64,000 nt of DNA from positions 868,001 through 932,000 of the forward strand of contig JAOTON010001253.1 of the NCBI GenBank assembly GCA_034440635.1, given 5' to 3'. The translations under genes and the position numbers were made by a program. Of the stretch, positions 11,926 through 24,100 are shown piece by piece (positions within the stretch are counted from its first letter, which is position 1; each line of letters begins with the position of its first letter). This stretch comes from Lepas anatifera (Eukaryota > Arthropoda > Thecostraca > Lepadidae). The notes beneath the pieces were generated by a model. The model made no database searches, had not been told where the DNA came from, and worked only from the letters and a program-made list of their open reading frames with translations.

Positions 11926-13617
11926 GTGCGGAAATCAGCTGAAAATTATATTTTTGGCTCACTCGTGGATTCAAAAATGGGGGTGTCCCACTTCTCCTGC
12001 ATCCTAGTTCCCATCACTCTCTCCTACCTGTACGAGTCGTGATCAATCCTCTGAATGCGGAACTGCGGTGGGTAGTTCAAGCTCAGAATTGAAGCAGAAA
12101 GGAAATGGCGCGATTCCACCCACGTGTAAACTGTAGTAAAAACATAGGGTAGAGTGGGGTAAGACGCATACTTTAAGGGAGAATGTGTCTGTACCAATCC
12201 TGCCTGGATGGAATTGCGTCATGTTTTCTTCGTTAAGTTCTGTGATCTTTTGTCTACACTCGGATAGAAATTTGGGACTCTAGATCTATGCGAAGTGTGC
12301 GAAATTTGTTTTTTCTTGAGACCATGTAAAAAGGCGTTTTGCCCCGATAGCGGGGTAAAACGCCCTAGCCCCGGGGTAAAACGCCGTCATATAACACCCA
12401 GCGCATACTGTATCTCTTTATATGAACAAGTGGGAACATTGTTGTGATTACGCTTTACGATAATGTTGTGACAAAGTGGGCAAGTTATTCGAGGCATTAA
12501 AGCCCGACACAGCAAAAATAAGCAGGTAGGCTTTTTAACTATCGACGGAAAACGTGAAAGCAATTTAAGATAGAGCCCCAACATATTTTAGGGGCACAAA
12601 GCACATTAAAGCGCCTCCGGTTCATTCTGCCCGCAAGTGGTTCTTCTTCGGTACGTCTTCCCATATTCGGGAACAGGATGTCAAGGTAAGATTAGGATGG
12701 GAATGTATAATCTGGAAAATGTAGTTAACGACGATGATGGTTCGGGATCGCCATATGCAAACAGTGCTTCGAGCAGATCCATGACGAAGGTAGGTATTTA
12801 ATACATCAGCGGATCCAGGAGAAACTTTTGTAGGGGCCAAACCAACGTTTCGGGGGGGGGTAAATCGGGAAGAAATCTCGAAAACGTAGTATTTTTTACG
12901 AAAAAACGGCCAAAATTTGGCCTTGAGGGGGAAAATATACTTTTTAGGCTTTGGTGTGGGCCACGGCCCCTTTAGCCCCCTTTGGATCCGTCAGTGGTTT
13001 AAGACCACCCCTCAAGATGACCAAATGAGAGCAAACGCGAAAACTTTCCTGTTTGCTATAGGAACTAATATTTGAAACTCAATGTCTTCTGTTACGGTGA
13101 TTTGTTTCTAACCCAACGTACTTCGCCATTACGACCAGTAGTGGTCGTGATGGTGGTAATAGTAATAGCAGTCCTACCTCCATGTCCTACCTATCCTAAG
13201 GACACACCCATCCATTGGGGTAAAACGCCTACCAAATATTGGGGTAAGGCGCTTGGGGCGTCTTACCCCGCACTACACATGGGCGTCTTACCCACGTAGC
13301 AACGGCAGCGTCGCAACAAATATTACTCAATTCTGCGGCGTTTCCATGCCGCACAGTGGCTGTCAAAATGTGGCACAAACTCGCTGTTTCAACCTCACAA
13401 ATTGCCGTGAGTGCATCTAAATCGCATACAGTACAATCGCAACTTTAAGATAGCTTGTTTTTATATCCGGAGGGGCAAAAAACAACAAATGTTTGCTGAA
13501 AATTACTGGAGCAGACCAGGCGCGTCCAAACACGCTCAGGACCAGATCAGAAAGATCGCAACCAGAAAAAAATAATAGATGTAGGCTCTAGTTCCTACAT
13601 CAGTCTGTAGATGCTAG
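11926..13617. other. Central, non-palindromic spacer of the giant palindrome
   Basis: 1.69 kb between the arms without an inverted partner. It contains several ggggtaaRRCGCC motifs (about 12160-12390 and 13215-13300), of which gtagagtggggtaagacgc near 12155 and gcgtcttaccccgcactaca near 13258 look like inverted ends of a nested element. A MITE lies at 12804-12996. The frames at 12387-12584 and 12622-12840 (minus) show no recognised domain. Confidence 0.5.
12804..12996. mobile_element. Small 'cggatccagg' MITE, copy 1
   Basis: 193 bp with ends reading CATCAGCGGATCCAGG and, inverted, CACTGACGGATCC. It is closely related to 59015-59207, which has a clear 8-bp duplication. Here the flanks (atttaata and gtttaaga) no longer match well. 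Confidence 0.65.
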
Positions 13618-14589
13618 TATACGTGCCGCTGCACATCACTAGGGCGTCAACTTCCTTTTCCGGTGGGTGCTGGAAGCGAGAGGTGAGTGCTCCTTAAAAG
13701 TTAATTTTTACGTTTTCTTGAGTGGATGTTCTGTTAAATATGCAACCGAAAAGTTCTTTATTTTGGTGCAATAAAGTTGGTGTCGCATTCCCCATCGATC
13801 TGTCCCAGCTTCGAACAACGAAAGGGGTTTTAATTTTGCTGAATCGAAATTCTGAAAAATGGCGGGTTGGGGAGAACTGGGACAAGTTGTCCCGCTTCTC
13901 CCCTTGCTGTCCAGCCTATCCTTTTACTGTACTTGGATTGATTGTACCTACATATTTGTACTTTGATGGAAATATGATTGTATCGTATTTTTAGCTAGAG
14001 AGATCATGGTCATCAACTTGTTTTTTCTTCTCCCGTGGTCAGGGGCGCAGCCGAGGGGGGCACAGGGGGCACGTGCCCCCCCATCGGTGCCGGGGTGCCC
14101 TTTTGATTGTCAGGTGGTGTACCCTATTTGGGCCGTGCCGCTCGAATTTTAGTGCCCTACGCTGTTGAGCCTGGATGGAACTAGACTGCATTGAGCGATT
14201 TAAACTATTGTTTGACAATTAAGTGCCTTTTTGGTCAGTTAGGGCATTCTGTCGCCTTTCCAAGCACCCGGGAGGAGTATAGGCACATAATCTGTTTCCA
14301 GAAAATGCCTCATCGTCGCCAATAATCGTACGGGCGGAGCTAATCTGGTGCCCCTTGAGCTCATCTGGTGCCCCCTGAGCGCTGGTGTTGGCCCCTGGAG
14401 CTGATCATATGCCCCCTGAGCTGATCTGATGCCCTCGTAGTCAATTTGGTGCCCCCCCGGAGAAAATAATTGTGCCCTCTGAACCTATATAATGCTCTCT
14501 GAGTTAGTCTGATACCTCCGAGCTTGCCTGGTGTCCTATTAGCTGTTTTAGTGTCTCTTGGGCGGATCCGGGCCCCTGAACTTATTTAA

Positions 14590-15824
14590 CCCTATTTCCG
14601 GCAGGGGGGCTAATATTGCCCCCCTTCAGGTTTTTCGAGAATATCTCCGAAACGGCTTGCGATAGAACTTTGAAACTTCCTGACTTTTCCTAAAACTAGT
14701 ACAGGCAGGTTTACTGAAATTTTCAAGATTATATATTTACCAGGGGCAGAGCTATGGCTGGGTTTTTGGGGAGGTTCTATCCACAAACCAAGTATTATCG
14801 TATGCGATGGGTTTTTTGTAAAAGGAAGCCGTCTCTGCTGATCCTGATACCAGTTATATGGTTTTATTATATCATTTTTAATGTGAGATGATAGTGCATT
14901 CACAATTGTCACTATTTGTATTCATCAGGGGCGGTTACAGCAGTTCAAAATGGGGGGAATGTTATCAAGAAGGACTAAACGTTAGTAAGTGAGAAGACTG
15001 CTTACAGCCGTGCCAGGGCGAATACAATTGGGTATATGAAAATTCAAAATAGTTATAACCCAATTCTAGATTACCAGAGGCGTGTCAAGGCACTACACAT
15101 TTTCAAAATGTATATTCCCAGCCAGTATCACCGCCGCGACTCAATATCGTTGTATATTGAAAATGTGTTTCCAATCACCCCCACCCCCCACGACGAGTCC
15201 TTGATCCGCCTATGTCACCCCCTTTCCCAGAGCTGCCATGGGAGGGTAAAAATTATCAGGAATTAAATTTCAACTAGTCGAGGGACTAATATACTCATGC
15301 ATACCATTCGCATATTGTTGGTATGTATTTTACCCCACTGTTTTACCTTACTGCATCCGCCCCTGATGAGTTTTTCACTTTTTTTCTCATTTATTTATGT
15401 GTCAAAGATGCCAAGCAGTATATGACGGCTTCTAATCCGCGTAACAAAAACTTTTTAGGTTGTATATATTGCCCCTCATAGTCCTGGTCCTGGAACTGCC
15501 ATTGAATTTCGAATTTTTGCGTAACTCGAGTATCTGAAAATTTTGGGTCAATTATTTGTAAATCTGAACTAGTTTTGTGAAAATCGTACAACAGAGACAA
15601 GGGTTATGGAAAATAAAAATACACAAAAATTGTATATTTTGCACAACCTTCTCCTAAAAATAAAAATTTTGAAATTTTCTTTTTCAAAATAAAGTTTAGC
15701 AGCAGAGGAATCTATGGCACTTTGAATTTTCAAAATCGGGCGGTTAGATTACGAGATCTTAGGGGGGCTGATATTGCCCCCCTTGCTGGAAATAGGGGTA
15801 GCCGGGAACCTGACGGAAATAGGG
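14590..15824. mobile_element. piggyBac-like MITE in the right arm
   Basis: 1235 bp between TTAA at 14586-14589 and TTAA at 15825-15828. Both ends begin CCCTATTTCC. A second inverted pair (GGGGGGCTAATATTGCCCCC on the left and its near copy around 15760-15785) lies just inside. The uninterrupted site survives in the left arm near 10950 (ggcattaaataag), with a single TTAA, which proves the insertion. The interior has no transposase; the frames at 14610-14912, 15036-15266 and 15391-15600 are not recognised. Confidence 0.85.
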
Positions 15825-16664
15825 TTAATCCCTCCCGGAGTTTACTGTCCAGGGGCGCAGCCAGGGGGCACAGGGGGCATGTGCCCCCATCGGTGCCGGG
15901 TGCCCTTTTGATTGCCAGGTGGTGTACCCCGTTTGGGCCATGCCGCTCGAAATTTAGTGCCCTAGGCCGTTGAACCTAGATGGAACTAGAGTACATTTAG
16001 CGATTTCAACTATTGTTTGACAATTAAGTGCCTCTTTTAGTCAGCTAGGGATTTCTGTCGCCTTTCCAAGCACCCGGGAAGAGTATGGGCACATAATCCG
16101 TTTCCAGATAATGCCTCATCGTCGCCAATAGTCGTACGAGCAGAGCTCATCTGGTGCCCCCTGGAGCTAATCATGTGCCCTCTGAGCTAATCTGGTGCCC
16201 TTGTAGTCAATCTGGTGCCCCCCTGAGAAAATAATTGAGCCTTCTGAACCTATATAATACTCTTTGAGTTAGTCTGATGCCTCCGAGCTTGCCTGGTGCC
16301 CTATTAGCTGTTTTAGTGCCCCTTGAGCTGATTGGGGCCCCCTGAGCTTATTTAATGCCTCCCGGAGTTTATCTACTGTCCAGGGGTGCAGCCAGGGGGG
16401 CACAGGGGGCACGTGCCCCCATCACTGCCGGGGTTCCCTTTTGATGTCCAGGTGTTGTACCCAATTTGGGCCGTGCCGCTCGAAATTTAGTGCCCTACGC
16501 CGTTGAAACGAAATGTAACTGGACCGCATGTAGCGATTTGTTGGACAATTTAATACCTTTTTCGGTCAGCTATGGCATTCTGTCGCCTTTCCAAGCACCC
16601 GGGAAGAGTATGGGCACCTGGTAGGTGTCCACCTAATGCCTCATCGTCGCCAATAATCGTACGG

Positions 16665-18340
16665 GTGAAGCTAATCTGGTTCCCCTTGAGCTCATCTCGT
16701 GGCCTCTCAGCTGGTCTTGGCCCCCTGAGATGATTACTTGCCCTCTAAGCTGATCTGGTGCCCCTGAGTAAATCGAGTGCCCCACTGAGTAAATAATTGT
16801 GCCTCCTGAACCTATATAATGCCCTCTGAGTTAGTCTAATGCCTCCGAGCTTGCTTGATGCCCTAATAGCTAATATAGTGCCCCTGGAGCTGATTCGTGC
16901 CCCCGAGCTGATCTCATGCCTCCCCAAGCTGATCTACTGTATCCTAAGTCAATATGGTGCCTCTTCAGCTGACTAGGTGCTCCCTCAGCTGATTATTGAT
17001 GTCTCCTTAGATGGTCTGGTGCCCTCTGAGCTGGTTTGGTGGGCCCTGAGCCCATCTTGTGTTCCCTGAGCTGTTATGTTGCTCCCTGAGCTGATTTAGG
17101 CCCCTGCCATAGCCTGGGGGCTGGGAGCTGATCTGGGCCCCCGAGCGGATCGATCTGATGCCACCTGAGCTGCACTAATGCCCCTGATTCGATCTGGTGC
17201 CTCCTGAGTCCATCTGATGCCCTCTGAGCTAGTCTGGCGCCCCCTGAACTAATCTGGTGCCCTTTCAGCTGACCTGGGCCTCCTTACGTGATTTCATGAG
17301 CAGCTCTAAAGTCCTGAGCTGAGCTGGGCCCACAGAGGCTGATGAGGGCCCCTGAGATGGTATGGGGCTCCTGAGCTGATTAAGTGCCTCTTGACTTGAT
17401 CTGGTATTCCCAAGCTGGCCGGGGACCACTGATCTGATTCTTTGTACCCGAAGCTTATCTGGTGCCCTATGGGCATCTGGTGTCCCCTGATGAACAGCTC
17501 TGGGGCTTTTGAACTGATTGGGCCCCGAGCTGGTGAGGGATCCCTGAGCTGGTTTAGTGCCCCTGACTTGAACTTGCCCCCTGAGCTGATCGATCTGGTG
17601 CACCTTGAGCAGATATACTGCCCCCTGAACTTAACTAATACCCCCTGAGTCGATCTGGTGCCTCCTGAGTCATCATTGTGTCTCCTGAGCCCATCTGATT
17701 CCCTCTGAGCTAGTCTGGTGCTCCATGGCTAATGCGGTGCCCTGTAAGCTGACCCGGGCCTCCTGGGTTGATTACGTGATTTCCTGAGCAGCTCCCAGGC
17801 CCTGAGCTGAGCTGGGCCCACAGGGGCTGGTGAGGGCCCCTGAGATGGTATGGCGTTCCTGAGCTGATTAAGTGCCTCCTGACTTGATCTGGTATTCCCG
17901 AGCTGATCTGGGGCCCGAGCTGGTCGGGGACCACTGATCTGATTGTTTGTCCCCGAAGCTGATCTGGTGCCTTATGGGGCGATCTGGTGTTCCCTGAGCA
18001 GCTCTGGGGCTCCTGAACTGATTGGGCCCCTAGCTGGTTAGGGATCACTGAGCTGATTTGGTGCCCCTGACTTGATCTTGCCCCCTGATCTGACTTGAGG
18101 CCCCTGAACTGATCTGGGGCCCCAAGAGCTTATCTGGGGCCCAAGAGCGGATCTGGGTTCTGAGGGTACCCTGAGCTGGTCTGGGCGCTGAGCTTGTGAG
18201 AGCCCCTAATGTTGGCTTGAGGCCCCCTGAGGTCATCTGGCGCCTTAAACTGTTCTGGGGCTTCTTGAACTGGTTTAAAGCCCTATGAGCCTATCTGTGG
18301 CCCATTGAGCTAGTCTGATGACCTCATCTATGGGGCCAAT
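16665..18340. repeat. Degenerate ~20-bp tandem array, right arm
   Basis: Mirror image of 8440-10115, read here as CTGAGCTGATCTGGTGCCCC. Copies pair across the palindrome block by block, which argues that the array was already in place when the arm was inverted and duplicated. Confidence 0.75.
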
Positions 18341-18756
18341 GAGCTAGTCTAGTCCCTGGGAAAGATGGGGAATAAGAACACGATGGAAGCTCCCCTTGTA
18401 AAACGGAGTTAACGAGGAATGAGGAATCTCTAAAACGGCTTGTGATGCCTAGGCACCCCTGGTTATATAAATTACTTATTACACTGGTGGATTCTGGGAA
18501 GTGATGATAAAAAGGCATGTGCCCCTCAGTTCAGAGGACAGTCCCCTAAACCAGGATTTCTATTAATTAATTTAAATGAAGAACTAGTTTTCACAATTTT
18601 CAGCCCTGTCCCACCATCCCCATCCAAACCACCCCATTCACCTCTTCTTTACTCTTAACTGGGACCGATCCTTGAGAATGTGGAACTTAATAAGCGCGTT
18701 CAAAAGGTATCTCCCAAATTATTCCGGCAGCAAAAATTCTGTTCTTCCAAAAACAC

Positions 18757-19294
18757 TGTTAATGCCAATTATCGGTCCCAGCGTGCGCCAGAGGCAGTCC
18801 TTCCCGACTTAAGATCCTGGCGTTTACCCACACGTCTTTTCCTGTTCCGATGTTAATAGGATCCTACCCGGGCTGTGTCCGTGTCTGGCCGCCCGGGGCT
18901 ATCTGGATGGCTCCAGTGGAGCCGGCTGATTGGCTGTTGGATGTGGGGTGTCGGATTGGTGCAGTCTGCGTACGTTGTAAAATATAGTGATTGTGATTAA
19001 CTGTCTGAAATACGATATGTAGTTGATATGCGTGTAAAGTGATTAAGAGGCGATAAACAGGGGTTGATTGTAAGGGAGAAGATTAGGGTTTCAGTGACGT
19101 CCTGTGCATTGGTTTTTGCGCGCATGAACATTCGGGTCAGCCAGGTCGGGTCAGCCGGCCGGCCGACCGAGGTCGCGTCCGCATTCGCTGAGAGGGACCG
19201 CTGATGAGCGGACGTGTGCCGGAGCCGGGAGGCGTCCGAGAGTTCGGAGATGGTGCGGCGCTCGCGCTGGAAGCGGGATAAGTTGGTAGGTAAT
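18757..19294 (+). repeat. BEL 5' LTR, first part
   Basis: 538 bp identical or nearly so to the start of the 3' LTR at 40055, up to the GTAAT at 19290-19294 that became the Gypsy target duplication. It continues at 36479. Confidence 0.95.
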
Positions 19295-19472
19295 TGTAGT
19301 GACGTGGTACAAGCGTACCTTTGTACCAGCCGCTGCCACCAGACGTGTGGCTATTCGGCTTTTCAGCCAGTCATCGCCGGCGTGAGCCAGCAACAACAGC
19401 TGCACTGAGCCTGGTAGTAAATTAGCAATTAGGCAATACACATTGATATACAAGAATAACCACGGCACAAAA
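19295..19472 (+). repeat. Gypsy 5' LTR
   Basis: 178 bp matching 36296-36473. It ends CACAAAA where the 3' copy ends CACAACA. Confidence 0.92.
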
Positions 19473-19683
19473 TTTGGCGACCAGTTTTCGATCTCCATAT
19501 GGCCAAAGTCGGGATTTACAGTTGACGTGGATATCCGTCGCTGCGTGGTTCGGGCGGTGCTTGCCCGGCGTCAGCGGTAGCGTCAAGTTCTCTCGTGGTG
19601 GCTGTGCGGGATTCGTGGCTTAGTTTGGCTTAGTTGCTTAGTATCGGCTCGCGCGCGCGAAGTGGCTCCTAGCACGGGAGCGA

Positions 19684-19830
19684 GTGAGCGGCTCCTGGTT
19701 GCAGTCTGTTCGACCAAGGAAAGGAGTGCGCTGCTCGGTTGTGGTATGCACGGTAGGGAGTGAGCGGCTCCTGGTTGCAGTCTGTTCGACCGGGGAAAGG
19801 AGTGCGCTGCTCGGTTGCGATATTCAGTGG
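19684..19830 (+). repeat. 76-bp direct duplication in the Gypsy leader
   Basis: gtgagcggctcctggttgca at 19684 recurs at 19760, followed in both by the same ~55 bases with few changes. It lies in the untranslated leader before gag, where packaging signals are usual; function unknown. Confidence 0.8.
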
Positions 19831-20256
19831 CACGGTGTGCAGTTTTAATTTATTTTTGCATTGCCACGTGTTTGGGCAAGGCTTTGCATCAATATGGCGA
19901 CGCACCGAGATCGTCGACTGTGACGTCAGACGCAGGACCCCTCGACCGCCGATTGGCCGCGGGTTGGCGCGTAGTGGGTGACGTCATCACGTTTTGGCGC
20001 GCTAAGACCCTTCCGCCTGCGATTGGCTGCCGGCCGCCGAGTCGGCTGACGTTCGGACGCTGTTGACGGCCGGTATCTTGGTTGACGGCGGCTTTGCTGC
20101 AAAGGCGGGCGCGCCGCGCACCATCTTCTAAGTAGTGTGGGAACTACTGCTCCCAGGCCGTGGCGCCGACGGTGGATTAGGCGCTACAGTTTCAGGGCGG
20201 CTCGGCACGTCTGCAGTGACTGTTCCTGCTCGGGTTAAACTCGTTGGTGCCACACC

Positions 20257-20796
20257 ATGCAGGCTGGCTTGTTTTTACCGCCAGTGAAGGCATACGAACA
20301 TGGTGAAAATTTCGACAGGTGGCTGAGCGGGGTCGAAAGGTATTTGCTGGCCATGGATATTGCAGGGCCAGAGCGGAAGGAAGCAGTGCTATTACACCTG
20401 TTAGGGGAGGAGGTAGCTGACATATATGCCACCCTGCCTGCCCCGGAATCAGAGGTGGTTGGCGGTACGTTCGAGGTGTGCAAAGCGAAGTTGCGTTTGT
20501 ACCTGGCACCAGGCCAAAATGTGATTGCGGAACGGTCCAAGTTTCATACGATGGTGCAGGCAGAGTTGGAGGACTTCGAAGTCTTCTTAGCCAGATTAAG
20601 GGCTCAGATACGCCGCTGTGGCTACAATCCGGAAGAAGAGACCCGTGAGCTGCGGGACCGCTCAGTGGCTGGCTGCTCCCGGGGTCTACAGGAGAAGCTG
20701 CTGCACAAGGCTGCGACAAAGGGTGATGCACTTACCCTGGCTGACATCAGGTCAGCAGCTCGTGTTCAGCGGGATGTGCAACATCTCTCGGCTTAG
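20257..20796 (+). CDS. Gypsy gag, capsid part, ended by an in-frame amber codon
   Basis: 179 codons from ATG at 20257, starting MQAGLFLPPVKAYEHGENFD. The pattern FDRWLSGVERYLLAMDI is typical of the alpha-helical capsid of Ty3/Gypsy Gag, which packages the element RNA into particles. The frame ends at TAG (20794-20796). The same frame continues without another stop through two CCHC zinc knuckles (CFQCGKDGHWKRDC at 20914 and CYNCNGVGHLRRSC near 21064) and straight into protease. The element therefore had a single gag-pol frame, and the amber codon is either a recent lesion or a read-through signal. Being between capsid and nucleocapsid, it is more likely a lesion. Confidence 0.88.
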   Translation: MQAGLFLPPVKAYEHGENFDRWLSGVERYLLAMDIAGPERKEAVLLHLLGEEVADIYATLPAPESEVVGGTFEVCKAKLRLYLAPGQNVIAERSKFHTMVQAELEDFEVFLARLRAQIRRCGYNPEEETRELRDRSVAGCSRGLQEKLLHKAATKGDALTLADIRSAARVQRDVQHLSA

Positions 20797-21114
20797 TTCG
20801 CGGGTGTCTCTGCTACAGATCCTGCTGCAGGCAGTGGGGGAGACCCTGCTGCAGTCAATGTTGTCCGGGCGGCTCCGAGACCTGGACAACAACGGTCCCA
20901 GCCCAGAGGATCGTGTTTCCAGTGCGGCAAGGATGGCCACTGGAAACGTGACTGCCCACAGAAAAGCAGGCCGTCGAAGCCATCAGAGCGGACGCAGCCT
21001 CAGCGGAGCGCGAGAGAGAGACCAGCCGGAACCCAGCCTCAGAACAGGGAGACGCGCCGCTGTTACAATTGCAACGGCGTCGGGCATCTCCGCCGCTCAT
21101 GTCCCGAGCGTGCG

Positions 21115-24100
21115 ATGGGGGCGGTTTCGGAAGAGATTTTGTTGATGGACGGCAACGTCAACCGGCTGCCGTTGGTGACTGTTCGGCTAAATGGCAAGAG
21201 CACTGAAATGCTGATCGACACGGGCTCACCAGTGTCGATAGTTAGTGCGGACGCCAAGATCCCTGGGTTACAAGTAAAACCATCACTATTACGGCTGACC
21301 TCATTCACGGGTCAGCGGATTCCGATCCGAGGTGAAGCCGTGGTTAGGGTCACTCACAACAACCAAGAGAAACCACTGAGGCTGATCGTGAGTGAGCGGT
21401 GGGGACATGTACCGCTGCTCGGCCGGGATTGGCTGAAACATCTGCGTTTGGATTGGTCGGCAGTGTGCCATGTTACTGGTGGCAAGACGCTACAGACAGT
21501 TCTGGAGAAGCATGCCCCAGTATTTGCAGAGGGCCTAGGTAAGATGACCCTGACGGCGCAGCTGACCCTGAAGTCAGATGCCAGCCCGCGTTACTTAGCT
21601 GCTCGACCCGTACCGTACGCTCTGCTACCTCGTGTCAGTGCAGAGCTGGAGCGATGGGAGCGAGAGGGTATCGCCAGGAAGATGGAACCAGGTGAGGAAA
21701 GTTCTGGTTGGGGCACCCCGCTGGTGCCAGTGCAGAAGCCGTCTGGTGAGGTCCGCTTGTGTGCAAGCTACAACCTCACAGTGAACCCGCAACTTGTGAC
21801 GAAACAGCACCCGCTGCCTTCGCCAGAAGGAGTGTTTTCCGGTGTCAACGGAAAATACTTCTGTAAACTGGATCTGAAAAACGCGTATCAACAAATGCCG
21901 CTCAGCGTGGAAGCGCAACCGATCACCCAAGTTACTACCCACAAAGGCACGTACCAAATGCTCAGACTCCCTCAGGGCATCTCCGTGGCTATGGCACTGT
22001 TCCAGGAAGCCATGGACAGGGTGATGGAAGGCATGGACGGTTGCAAATGGTTTCTTGATGATCTGCTGATATATGGACGCGATGAGGCAGAGACGCTGGA
22101 CAGGCTGGACGCAGTGTTGGAGCGTCTGCAGCGGTATGGAGTCCGGCTGGCAGCCTCCAAGTGTGAGTTCATGAAGCCTTCCGTGAATTATTTGGGTTGG
22201 ACGGTGAGTGCAGACGGCATCAGTCCTACTCAGGATGGTACAGCAGCGGTGCTGCAGGCACCGGAGCCGCGTGATGTGACGCAGCTGCGATCGCTGTTAG
22301 GCAGCATCAACTACTTCGCCCGCCTGCTCCCAGGCCTGGCAACAGTGCTCGCGCCCTTGTACCGGCTGATGAAAAAGGGTGTGCCGTGGGAGTGGACTGA
22401 AGCGTGCAGGGCGGCAGTGCAGAAGGTGAAGGCCATGCTTACCAGCCCGAGAGTGTTAGTGCCGTACGATCCGGCACTGCCACTTAAGCTTATCACCGAC
22501 GCGTCTGGAACTGGCGTGGCAGCTGCGCTCCTGCACGTCATGCCAGACAAGTCTGAGCGACCCATCATGTATGCGTCTCGGACGCTAACGCCCACGGAAC
22601 GGAAATATCCTATGGTGGAGGTTGAGGCCGCAGCGGTTTCTTATGGGGTGAAGCGCTTTCATCTGTACCTATATGGCCGTCAGTTCTTTCTGGCAGTCGA
22701 CAACCGTGCGTTGTCGCGGATACTCAGCCCGGACCGGAGCCTGCCCACTCTCGCTGCTGCGCGTCTGCAGCGGTATGCTCTCCAGCTGGCTGCGTACTCT
22801 TACACGGTGGAGCTGAGACGCACCGACGAGATGCACGTGGCTGATGCGTTATCTCGGCTCTCCTTACCGTGCTCCCCTGCTGAGAAGGAGGAGTTGGCGC
22901 GTGGTGTGGTCCCTGAGAGTCACCTGCTGTTCCTAGATGGCGCTTCACCAGCGCTGACGACGCAGGAAGTGGTCGTCGCCACCCGGCGGGACCCAACTCT
23001 ATCAAAGGTGCTGACGTACTTGCGGTGTGGGTGGCCTCAGCGTGTCGAACCAGACCTATCTGCGTTCAAAAGCCGCCAGGACGAGCTAACGATGGAGAAT
23101 GACTGTCTCCTGTGGGGAGGCCACACAGTGATTCCGTCTAAGCTGCGCTCCGGTGTCCTGGCCGAGTTGCATCAGGCTCACCTCGGCAGCTCCAAAATGA
23201 AGGCTCTGGCACGACGGTATGTGTGGTGGCCAGGTCTCGATGCTGAACTGGAAGATATAGCGCGTGACTGCACTGCGTGTGCTGAGAAGAAAGGCGCACC
23301 GCCTCGCAACCAGTTGCATCCGTGGGAGCCGACCAGTGGAGCGTGGGAACGCATTCACATCGATTTTGCTGGATTATTCCAGGGCTCCTACTTCCTGATT
23401 GTGTATGATAGTTACACGAAGTGGGTGGAGGCGATTCCGATGCGGGAAACAACGACAGCGAGCACCATCCCTGAACTGAGGACTATATTCGCGAGGTTCG
23501 GGCTGCCGCGCCAGGTCGTCTCAGACAACGGGCCGCAGTTTGCATCGGCTCAGTTTGGTGGGTTTCTTAGCAGCAATGGGGTTCGACACATCAGGGTGGC
23601 GCCATACCACCCGAGCTCCAACGGTGCCGCAGAGCGGGCGGTACGGACCGTTAAAGCCGGACTGAAGGCTGCGCTCCATGACGTTGGCTCCCTGGACCAA
23701 CGCCTGCAGCGCTTCCTCTTGGCGTACAGGGCGGCCCCTCATGCTACAACCGGGCGGTCTCCTGCTGACCTGATGCTCGGTCGGCGAGTGCGCACCAGGC
23801 TGGATCTGCTGGAGCCGAACCTCAACCAACATATGGTGGATCAACGTCAACGGATGGTGGAGAGTGCTGGAGGTCGGCATCGGACTCCGTTCCAGCCTGG
23901 CACGTCAGTCTGGGCTCGCTGTTACTCGGGCCCGGAGCAGTGGATCCGAGGCACGGTTGTGGCCCAGACCGGGCCGGTCTCCTACGAGGTGGACACGAGG
24001 CGTGGTGTTTGGTCCAGGCATATGGATCAGCTGTGGCTGGCAGAAGCTTCTGTGCGTGCCCCGGACAGTCAGCGAGACCACAACGTGCGCCCGCCCGCTC

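Larger units (their letters stand above)
13618..18756. repeat. Right arm of the giant palindrome, inner part
   Basis: Reverse complement of roughly 8030-11925, with a 1.2-kb piggyBac-like insertion at 14590-15824. It is cut at 18756 by the BEL element; the last five bases (18752-18756, AACAC) are the BEL target duplication. The arm resumes at 40842. Confidence 0.85.

Noticed and set aside
20618..21145. Alternative-frame gag product (175 codons)
   Set aside because: Zinc knuckles are encoded in the main frame, so this overlapping frame is a shadow.
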